Origin: Zoogloea sp016790385
GTDB taxonomy: Bacteria; Pseudomonadota; Gammaproteobacteria; Burkholderiales; Rhodocyclaceae
Strand: one strand, 5' to 3'
DNA: 64,000 nucleotides
Assembly (NCBI RefSeq): GCF_041916735.1
Contig: NZ_JAYRYY010000010.1
The notes below the pieces were generated by a model that was not told the origin of the DNA, did not search any database, and saw nothing but the letters and a program-made list of their open reading frames with translations. Of this stretch, positions 16,827 through 23,591 are shown piece after piece (the first letter of the stretch is position 1; each line of letters starts with the position of its first letter). The position numbers and the translations under genes were made by a program.

Positions 16827-17383
16827 CCATCCGGCAATCAGTCTGCGCCGTGCTTCTCCCGATCTGTTCGGCGGCGTCTTGGGCCGAGAAACCCGCTGCG
16901 TTCCCGTCGCCAAACCAGATCCAGACTTCGCTTTCGGAAAGGGCGTGCAGACGTCCCTCCCCTTCCATACGCACGTCCTACGCCAAGCGTGGGCTCGGGG
17001 TTGTTCGCTGCCCCGCGCCGAAGGGCTTCACTCTCCTCCTTGTCTCATCGGACGCCCATTCCTGGATCGATCTGATCCACGGAAAATCAACCTGGAGCAG
17101 TGAACAAGCGGTTGTTTATCGACCCAATCCTGGCATGTTCCCAAACATTGCAGGCAACGTGACTTGGCTCAAAGACACAGAGAACCGTGTCAAGGGCATC
17201 GTATTCAGCGTTGTCTCCGAAGACGAAGAAGGCAAGAAGAGCCTGACGCACTTCGGCGTCCGGGGAGCTCTGGCGCACCCTCAGGTCTGCGCCTTTCACC
17301 AGCGGCTCGAAGCGCTGCAGTTCAGCGGAGTGCTGCCCGCGGATGAAGGGCCATGCCCTGAAGAAGTCAAGCTCGGCCCTTAG
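16823..17383 (+). CDS. Periplasmic protein of unknown function
   Basis: The 186-residue protein starts by a four-base overlap with the peptidase gene. It has a short signal peptide (SVCAVLLPICSAASWAE). The mature part has cysteines in RACRRP, VRCPAP, QVCAFH and GPCPEE, and a strand pattern (GFTLLLVSSDAHSWIDLI, NRVKGIVFSVVSEDEEG). Family not recognised. By position it mirrors the secreted four-cysteine protein in the minus-strand operon and may be an inhibitor or partner of the adjacent peptidase. Confidence 0.55.
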   Translation: MTIRQSVCAVLLPICSAASWAEKPAAFPSPNQIQTSLSERACRRPSPSIRTSYAKRGLGVVRCPAPKGFTLLLVSSDAHSWIDLIHGKSTWSSEQAVVYRPNPGMFPNIAGNVTWLKDTENRVKGIVFSVVSEDEEGKKSLTHFGVRGALAHPQVCAFHQRLEALQFSGVLPADEGPCPEEVKLGP

Positions 17384-17433
17384 TACGCCACCAGGCGTTC
17401 CACCACAATCCCAACATCGGGAGATGTTCCATC

Positions 17434-18810
17434 ATGGCCTACCCCTTCCACCTCGTCGTCGCCTATCCCAAGAAACTGCGCAAGATCGCCAAGCATGCCC
17501 GCAAGCTCGTGGATTCGCGCAATGGCGACCCGGTCATCGCCATCAGTTCGATGCGCATCGTCCTCACACCAGCGGCGGTCGGAGAAATCGTCGACCAAGC
17601 ACCGACGGAGGATGTAACAGGGCGACGCCTGTCGTTTGACGAGTTGATGGCCCGGATGGGCGCCGAGAGTACGTCGCCTCTCGGCCCGGCGCGATTGTCT
17701 GAACTCCTGGCAGCCCGCGAACCCGCCGAACTGGGAGCGCTCCCCCGTCAGGAGCTGGATGAGTCCGACCTTATCCGCGACGGGTGGGACTGGCACCTCA
17801 AGGAAACCCGGCTGGTGGAAGCCTGGGATGTATTTGGCGGACCGGAGAACATCGACTGGAAGGACATCCGGGTCGGGCAGATGGATACGGGTTTTCGACG
17901 CATCCCCGCGCTGGGGTTCGAGAATGCGGACAGCCCCCGGTCCGGCTTCGTTCTCACCGATTTCGACCGAAACTTCCTGCCGAGCGATTTTCAGTACGAC
18001 CCACTCCAGGGCGTCGGCAACCCCTTCGCAAACGAGTTCTCAGCGGAAGACCCGATGCTCGGTGGCCCCTTCGACGGTCACGGCACCCGAACCGGCAGCG
18101 TTCTGGCTGGATACGACCCCGCAGCAAACCCCCCGTATTACGGCGCCGCGCCGCGGGTCCCGTACATTCCGGTACGCATCAGCGACAGCGTCTTGATCAA
18201 TCACGCCCAGGAAGGGCTGGCACGCGCGATCGAGCACCTTGTCCGCAACGGCTGCAGCGTGCTGACCCTGAGCATGGGCATGGTCCTCACTCTCATTGAC
18301 GAGCGTGTACGCAAGGCCATCGACTACGCCTATGAGCAGGGGGTGATCCTTGTCTGCGCCGCCGGCAACACCTGGGACCCCGTCGTGGCGCCGGCACGCC
18401 TCCGTCGGACAATCGCCGTGGGCGGCAGCACCCCCGCCCACACGCCCTGGAACGGCAGCAGCTTTGGCACCGAAGTGGACATCAGTGCCCCCGCCTGGCC
18501 GGTTCGCCGCGCCTCCGTTGATCGCAAGGGCCGACCAACTTACGCGCATGGAGACGGCACCTCCTTTGCCACCCCAGCGGTTGCCGCCACTGCAGCCCTG
18601 TGGTTGCTCCACCGGGACCGTGAAATAGACGCCACCTACCCACTCAAATGGCAACGCGTGGAAGCATTCAAACGCCTGCTCACCTCGACGGCACAACCGG
18701 GAGAGAACTGGAACACCCGCCAGTACGGCGCTGGCATACTTGACGCCAAAGCGGTGCTGCAGGCCGACCTGCCTGCGGCGGATACGTTGCTGGAGGATCG
18801 CTCGGCGTGA
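17434..18810 (+). CDS. Subtilisin-like serine protease (S8 family), no signal peptide
   Basis: The 458-residue protein has a full S8 catalytic set: Asp151 in GQMDTGF, His216 in FDGHGTRTG, oxyanion Asn312 in CAAGNTW and Ser377 in DGTSFATPAVAAT. About 140 residues precede the catalytic domain and resemble neither a signal peptide nor a standard inhibitor prodomain. The enzyme is therefore probably cytoplasmic. Subtilases are frequent effectors beside STAND NTPases, and this gene is immediately followed by DGR target 2 after 81 bases. Inference: it is activated when target 2 senses its ligand. Confidence 0.88.
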   Translation: MAYPFHLVVAYPKKLRKIAKHARKLVDSRNGDPVIAISSMRIVLTPAAVGEIVDQAPTEDVTGRRLSFDELMARMGAESTSPLGPARLSELLAAREPAELGALPRQELDESDLIRDGWDWHLKETRLVEAWDVFGGPENIDWKDIRVGQMDTGFRRIPALGFENADSPRSGFVLTDFDRNFLPSDFQYDPLQGVGNPFANEFSAEDPMLGGPFDGHGTRTGSVLAGYDPAANPPYYGAAPRVPYIPVRISDSVLINHAQEGLARAIEHLVRNGCSVLTLSMGMVLTLIDERVRKAIDYAYEQGVILVCAAGNTWDPVVAPARLRRTIAVGGSTPAHTPWNGSSFGTEVDISAPAWPVRRASVDRKGRPTYAHGDGTSFATPAVAATAALWLLHRDREIDATYPLKWQRVEAFKRLLTSTAQPGENWNTRQYGAGILDAKAVLQADLPAADTLLEDRSA

Positions 18811-18891
18811 GGGATGCGGGCGCTCGCAGTCCCGGGATGATCTGCTGATCCGCCGCCCGCAAAACTGCCCCCACCTGGAGCGTCTCCGGCC

Positions 18892-21702
18892 ATGAGTACC
18901 CTGCCACCTCAAGTCTTCCTCAGCTACAGCCGCAACGATCTGCCCGCTGCCAGCCAGTTACGCGCAACACTGATGCAGAAAGGTCTCACGGTTTTCAAGG
19001 ACGACGACTCGATACATCGTGGCGATGAGTGGGTGTGGCGCCTACAGGAAGGTATCCAAGCCTGCTCGGTCTTCTTGATCCTGGTGGGGCGCGATGGGCT
19101 CAGGGAGTGGATGCGCCTGGAATCCGGGTCAGCCATTGCACGGCGAACCTCGGCCAGCAGCCTCTACCCGGCCATCGTCCCGGTTCTGCTCGACGACACC
19201 GGGCCGGAAGCACTGCCCTTGTTTCTAGCCGGATTTCAATGCACACGATGGCGGCAGGCTGACCTCGTCCCCGAGCCGTTGATCGATGAAATCGTCGCCC
19301 TGGCAACGCATTTCGTCCAGGCCCCGCCCATTGAAGGCAACCCTTTCCGGGGGCTGGACGCCTTCACCCTGAAAGACGCCCACCTGTATTTCGGGCGCCG
19401 CCGGGAGATCCGCGAAGCGCTTGAGCGCCTGCTTGGCGTCTCCCACCATGCCGGCCCACAGGATAGATCGCGGCCCTTGGGCAAAGGCCAGTATTTTCGG
19501 TGGCTGCAAATTCAAGGTGACAGCGGCTCGGGCAAGTCGTCCCTTGTCCAGGCCGGGCTATTGCCCATGATCGCCCATGGCGCGCTGGCCAACCGTACTG
19601 GCGTGGAAACGTGGCACGTGCTGGGCCCAATGCGTCCCGGCACCGATCCGGTCAACGCGCTGGCCAGCGTGCTAGCCCGCGACCTTCCCCCTGGCCCGCG
19701 AGCACGGCCTGAAACTGCAAACGCATGGCTGGCCGAGCTCGACCACCTGCATCAGAACGGGACACCGAGCAATCTCACCATTGAGCTCGACGCACGCCTC
19801 GATAACAACAAGGCGACCACCGCGGGCTTTCTCCTCATCGTTGATCAGTTCGAGGAACTCCTTACCGTTTCCGAAGCTGCCCGTCGGAGCAGATTTGATG
19901 CACTGCTGGCCCATTGCCTTACGGAATCTCAATGCCCTTTCATGCTCATCAGCACCGTCCGCTCGGACTTTCTTGGTGAGATCGAGAAGTTACCGGCCCT
20001 GCAGGCAGCCTACAACACCGTAGGTACCCATTACGTTCTTGGTCCCATCTCCGACGAGGGCCTGCGCGACATCATTGAGCGCCCCGCCCGGCTCGCCAAT
20101 CTGGACGTGAGTGAAGTCACCGACGCAATCATCCTCGGCGTGCCCGATCGGGTTGGCGCGCTGCCCCTGGCGGAAAACGCCCTCGACGACCTGTGGAACA
20201 ACGGCCGCCGTGCCACGCAAGAGCGCGGCAGCTTCCTGAGCGGCACTTACCTGAGCGAGCGGGGAGGCCCGGCCGGGCTACTGGCGTCCAAGGCGAATGA
20301 CTTGCTTGGCAGGCTTGAAGCCGACAGACCCGGCAAGGGGCGCAAAGCGGCGCTAGAGCTCCTGCTCAGTCTGGTCAACATCAACCCCGGCGGCAATCAC
20401 ACCCGCAGGCGTATTCCTTACGATCAGGCTGTCCTGAACGCCGGCGACGGCGATGAAGCGCTGGGCAAAGGGGTTGTACAGAGCCTGGCGGGCGCCCGAC
20501 TCATCACCATTAGCACAGAGGCAAGCGGACAGTTTGTGGACCTCATCCACGAAACCCTGATCCGCACCCGTATCGATCCCGCAACGGGCAAGCCGGAAGC
20601 CTACTGGCCCGCCCTCCATGGCCACATCGAAGAAAACCGCGACCGGGATCAGATCCGCCAGCAACTCGCCATTGAGGCTCGACGCTGGCAAGACAGCCGG
20701 CGCTTCGGTCGCTGGTGGAACCTGGCTGTGCTGGGGGACTACCTCCGCTATCGTCAGCTACCCGTGTTTCCCAAGAGCCTGGAGGGGCGCTTTCTGACGT
20801 GGAGCTTCAGGGCGCTTGTTACTCAGACAACCCTTGTCATCGCCGCGCTCATCAGTCTGGTCGTACTCGCCGAAGCCACTGTGTGGGCAACGGAAAACAA
20901 GCTCCCGCCCAGCTACATTCTCCACAAACCCCTATGGTTGCTCGGATTCGGCCCATTGCCAGAAATGGTGCAGATCAAGCCCGGGCGCTTCATCATGGGT
21001 TGCAAGAAAAGGCGTGACGACGTGGAGGGAGCGACGTGCGAACCCGACACCTCACGTCCAGTAACGGTGGATAAGCCCTTCTCCCTGGGCAAATACGAAG
21101 TCACCTTCCTGCAGTACGACTACTACGTGTGGGACCAGAAGCACAAGGGCAAGGGGGAGCAGCTTGCCTACCCCGGCGACGCTGGTTGGGGTCGAGAGCA
21201 CAGACCCGTGATCAACGTGAGCTGGGACGACGCTCAAGCCTATCTCTCATGGTTGGCGAAGCAGGACGAGCATGACGATGGAACCGTCTATCGCCTGCCC
21301 ACTGAAGTGGAGTGGGAGTATGCGGCACGAGGAGGACTCGATACACCTTACGGGTGGGCAGACCAGGCATTCGATGCGACCAAGGCTAACTGCGGTGCGA
21401 AAGGAAGCGCTGGAAAGACCTTGCCAGTAAATCGAGAAGGCAACTGGCGCAATGGGTTTGGGCTCCATGACATGATCGGGAATGTCTGGGAATGGACCGC
21501 AAATCAATTCTCAGTCGATAGTGAGTCCCGTGTGGTGCGCGGCGGGGCCTGGTACTACTTTCTGGACTACTGCCGCGCTGCCAACCGCTTCGGCAACGCG
21601 CCCGGCGACCGTTTCGACTTCGTCGGCTTTCGGGTGTGTCGTGGTTCCCCCATCGATCCGCGGGACGCCGCCCCGCTGGGCGCTGAAACGCCGAGCCGCT
21701 GA
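18892..21702 (+). CDS. DGR target 2: TIR domain, STAND NTPase, membrane helix, FGE/C-type-lectin-like variable protein
   Basis: The 936-residue protein starts with a TIR domain (VFLSYSRND, GLTVFKDDDSI, with Glu in EWMRLESGSA). The STAND NTPase follows, with NPFRGLDAF and YFGRRREI leading to Walker A GDSGSGKSS (209-217) and Walker B LLIVDQFEEL. A hydrophobic helix lies near 640-668 (LVIAALISLVVLAEA). Residues 690-936 are an FGE/DUF323 domain with RFIMGCK, KYEVTFLQYDYY, RPVINVSWDDAQAY, RLPTEVEWEYAARGG and HDMIGNVWEWT. Residues 879-919 are the DGR variable region. The gene ends the plus-strand operon and converges on the reverse transcriptase gene. Confidence 0.92.
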   Translation: MSTLPPQVFLSYSRNDLPAASQLRATLMQKGLTVFKDDDSIHRGDEWVWRLQEGIQACSVFLILVGRDGLREWMRLESGSAIARRTSASSLYPAIVPVLLDDTGPEALPLFLAGFQCTRWRQADLVPEPLIDEIVALATHFVQAPPIEGNPFRGLDAFTLKDAHLYFGRRREIREALERLLGVSHHAGPQDRSRPLGKGQYFRWLQIQGDSGSGKSSLVQAGLLPMIAHGALANRTGVETWHVLGPMRPGTDPVNALASVLARDLPPGPRARPETANAWLAELDHLHQNGTPSNLTIELDARLDNNKATTAGFLLIVDQFEELLTVSEAARRSRFDALLAHCLTESQCPFMLISTVRSDFLGEIEKLPALQAAYNTVGTHYVLGPISDEGLRDIIERPARLANLDVSEVTDAIILGVPDRVGALPLAENALDDLWNNGRRATQERGSFLSGTYLSERGGPAGLLASKANDLLGRLEADRPGKGRKAALELLLSLVNINPGGNHTRRRIPYDQAVLNAGDGDEALGKGVVQSLAGARLITISTEASGQFVDLIHETLIRTRIDPATGKPEAYWPALHGHIEENRDRDQIRQQLAIEARRWQDSRRFGRWWNLAVLGDYLRYRQLPVFPKSLEGRFLTWSFRALVTQTTLVIAALISLVVLAEATVWATENKLPPSYILHKPLWLLGFGPLPEMVQIKPGRFIMGCKKRRDDVEGATCEPDTSRPVTVDKPFSLGKYEVTFLQYDYYVWDQKHKGKGEQLAYPGDAGWGREHRPVINVSWDDAQAYLSWLAKQDEHDDGTVYRLPTEVEWEYAARGGLDTPYGWADQAFDATKANCGAKGSAGKTLPVNREGNWRNGFGLHDMIGNVWEWTANQFSVDSESRVVRGGAWYYFLDYCRAANRFGNAPGDRFDFVGFRVCRGSPIDPRDAAPLGAETPSR
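21526..21649 (+). repeat. DGR variable repeat 2 (VR2)
   Basis: This aligns without gaps to the template repeat. Sixteen of the 26 template adenines are replaced (for example AAC to TAC, TTC or GAC, GAC to GGC, ATC to GTC), and no other base differs across 123 positions. That adenine-only pattern is the signature of mutagenic homing. VR2 is the best candidate for a recently active target. Confidence 0.93.
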
Positions 21703-21707
21703 CCACT

Positions 21708-21738
21708 GGGCGGCGCGTAGCGCCGCCCGCATTTTTTT
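21708..21738 (+). terminator. Conserved hairpin after DGR target 2
   Basis: A 9-bp stem GGGCGGCGC (21708-21716) / GCGCCGCCC (21720-21728) with loop GTA starts five bases after the TGA, followed by a seven-T run. It lies between target 2 and the convergent reverse transcriptase gene, so it can act on target 2 transcripts and as a DGR target-recognition hairpin. Confidence 0.8.
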
Positions 21739-22837
21739 AGCGCCCCGACTTGCCCGGAAAATCCCCGGGCCGGAGCACAAAGGCCTCCAGCAGGTGTTCC
21801 CGCAAGCCCCAGGTATCGCCATGGGCCGCATGGGCAAGCCAGCCACGCACGCGGGCGTCAAACTCAGCGAAACTCAAGCGCCCCTGGCAGTAGGCCTCGT
21901 AGCTCACCCCCAGATGCCGGGTGGCAAATCGTGCCTTGCGGCCCTTCAGCAGCCTGCGCTCGCGGTCAATCACAAAGCCCAGCCAGGGCGAGCCGACCGA
22001 CGTTGGCATCACCTGGGCACTCTCGTCATGGATACACAAGCGCAAGGCCGCAAGCCTGGCGCAAAGGGCGCGTTTCCAGGCCCACAGATCGGCCTTGCTG
22101 TTGGAGAAAAGCGCAAAATCGTCCACATAGCGCAAATACGCCTTGCAACCCAGCTCGCGTTTCACAAAGAGGTCGAAGGGATGGAGATAGCAATTCGACC
22201 AGAACTGGGATGTAAGGTTACCGATGGGCAGCCCCCGCGGGCGGCAGTGGGCGAGCAGATCGTCCCCCGGAAACCACACCATCCGGTATTCGTCCCTGAG
22301 CGCGTCTTCCCCGCCGGCAAGGATTGTGCAGATCAGGTCCATCACGTCCTGTTCTTTGATCTTGCGGGCAAGACCCTCGATCAGGATGGCATGATCAATG
22401 GACGCGAAGTGCTGCCGAATATCAGCCCTGAGCACATAGGCGTAGTGTCGACTCATGTCTTGAAAGCATTGAATCGCCCGGTGCGTGCCCTTGCCGATCC
22501 GATTTGCAAAGCTTTCTGGAATGAACACCCGCTCGAAACGCGGCTCGATCACCGCGCATAAGCCATGATGGACAACCCGATCACGGAAGGCAGCCGCGCT
22601 GATCATTCGGCGCTTGGGTTCGTGGATCGTGAAGTGGGTGTAGCCCTCAGGCCGATAACTGCCGTCCAGCAGATCTGCCTGAAGTGCCAATAGCTTGTCG
22701 GCTAGCTGGTGCTCGAAGGCCGCCACGCCAGGCTTGCGCCGCTTGCCTGCCGCAGCACAGCGATAGGCGTTGAATAGGCTGGGCCAACTGCTGATGGCCA
22801 GGAAAGCGGGTGAGTTTGCTGGAGATTTCGATGGCAC
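21737..22837 (-). CDS. DGR reverse transcriptase
   Basis: The protein (366 residues from GTG 22837) is a retroelement RT of the DGR clade. Early motifs are FNAYRCAAAGKRRKPGVAAFE, YTHFTIHEPKRRMISAAAFRDRVVHH and FERVFIPESFANRIGKGTHRA. The DGR-specific IGNLTSQ is at 205-211 and the catalytic YVDD at 237-240, followed by KADLWAWK and SPWLGFVI. It copies template RNA with adenine-directed errors. The start is uncertain: GTG 22837 and GTG 22858 are both possible and both overlap the 5' end of the oppositely oriented avd gene. The TR lies upstream on the same strand, as expected. Confidence 0.92.
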   Translation of the reverse strand: MPSKSPANSPAFLAISSWPSLFNAYRCAAAGKRRKPGVAAFEHQLADKLLALQADLLDGSYRPEGYTHFTIHEPKRRMISAAAFRDRVVHHGLCAVIEPRFERVFIPESFANRIGKGTHRAIQCFQDMSRHYAYVLRADIRQHFASIDHAILIEGLARKIKEQDVMDLICTILAGGEDALRDEYRMVWFPGDDLLAHCRPRGLPIGNLTSQFWSNCYLHPFDLFVKRELGCKAYLRYVDDFALFSNSKADLWAWKRALCARLAALRLCIHDESAQVMPTSVGSPWLGFVIDRERRLLKGRKARFATRHLGVSYEAYCQGRLSFAEFDARVRGWLAHAAHGDTWGLREHLLEAFVLRPGDFPGKSGR

Positions 22838-23178
22838 AGGATCTGATTCTTTTGACACGCCTCTTTGATCTGCTCGCCTGGCTGATGCCCAAGGCTGAGC
22901 ACTTTCCGCGCGCGCACCGAACAACCGTGACCCTGCGCCTGATGAATGCCGCACTCGATTGCCAGGAGGCCGTCTTTGCCGCTCAGGCCTGCCGCGACGA
23001 TGAACGTAGACGTGCTCTCCGGGCCGCGGATGCCGCACTCAACCGACTGCGCCTTTATTTGCGACTTGCCCACCATTGGGCATGGATCAACGATGGGCAG
23101 TATGCGCATGTGAGTGGCATGGTGGCCGAGATCGGCAAGCTCCTGGGCGGCTGGATACGCCAGAACAAAGCGGGATAG
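22831..23178 (+). CDS. avd: DGR accessory variability determinant (Avd-like four-helix protein)
   Basis: The 115-residue basic, all-helical protein starts MAQDLILLTRLFDLLAWLMPKAEHFPRAHR and ends MVAEIGKLLGGWIRQNKAG, the usual Avd pattern (FPRxxR and a C-terminal LGGW). Avd forms a pentameric barrel that binds the RT and the template RNA. GGAG lies six bases before the ATG. The unusual point is orientation: it is on the + strand, antisense to the TR-RT transcription unit and divergent from the RT. Confidence 0.82.
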   Translation: MAQDLILLTRLFDLLAWLMPKAEHFPRAHRTTVTLRLMNAALDCQEAVFAAQACRDDERRRALRAADAALNRLRLYLRLAHHWAWINDGQYAHVSGMVAEIGKLLGGWIRQNKAG

Positions 23179-23327
23179 GGTGGGCGCCACGGGAGCGAAT
23201 CCAGGTGGCGCCCTGCTTTGCTATGTGCCCGACGCCTTGCGGGCCGTGCGGACGGGACGTGCCTGCGCCATCGATCGCTGCCCGGCCTCGGCCGGCAAAC
23301 CGTGGTCGGCCGGCATTTCCGGTGTAT

Positions 23328-23343
23328 GGGCGGCGAGCCGCCC
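23328..23343. other. Hairpin downstream of the template repeat
   Basis: GGGCGGC and GCCGCCC form a 7-bp stem with a GA loop, 22 bases past the TR end in the direction of TR transcription. It may be part of the structured DGR RNA. It is similar to, but not the same as, the hairpins after the VRs. Confidence 0.45.
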
Positions 23344-23365
23344 GACTCCGGGACGTTCACGATGT

Positions 23366-23489
23366 GGGAACCACGACACACCCGAAAGCCGATGTTGTTG
23401 TTACGGTTGTCGGGCGCGTTGTCGTTGCGGTTGGCAGCGCGGCAGTTGTCCAGATTGTTGTTCCAGGCCCCGCCGCGCACCACACGGGA
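23366..23489 (-). repeat. DGR template repeat (TR)
   Basis: Read on the minus strand, this 124-base repeat matches the 3' ends of all three target genes. It carries 26 adenines, all in 11 AAY codons, three GAC codons and one ATC codon, so the virtual peptide is asparagine-rich (GGAWNNNLDNCRAANRNDNA). AAY codons are the classic DGR choice, because changes at the first two bases give many amino acids and no stop codons. The homology ends after GTGTGTCGTGGTTCC; beyond it TR and VR diverge, as expected for the IMH*/IMH boundary. It is non-coding despite an open frame. Confidence 0.95.
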
Positions 23490-23556
23490 CAGGTTTCAGG
23501 CCACCCCGCAGGCTCACGCCTGCATGACCAGTATGGTCCAAGGGGACGATGGCCGC

Positions 23557-23586
23557 AAAAAATGCGGGCGGCGCTACGCGCCGCCC
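23557..23586 (-). terminator. Conserved hairpin after DGR target 3
   Basis: On the minus strand, five bases after the TGA, the stem GGGCGGCGC/GCGCCGCCC with loop GTA is followed by GCA and six Ts. It is identical to the hairpin after target 2. Confidence 0.8.
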
Positions 23587-23591
23587 AGTGG

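Noticed and set aside
18040..18912. 290-codon open frame on the minus strand
   Set aside because: It is antisense to the subtilase gene, whose catalytic triad is clear.
23055..23483. Open frame on the minus strand encoding an Asn-rich peptide across the template repeat
   Set aside because: It is the TR itself. The Asn codons reflect template adenines, and the rest of the frame runs antisense into avd with no protein character.
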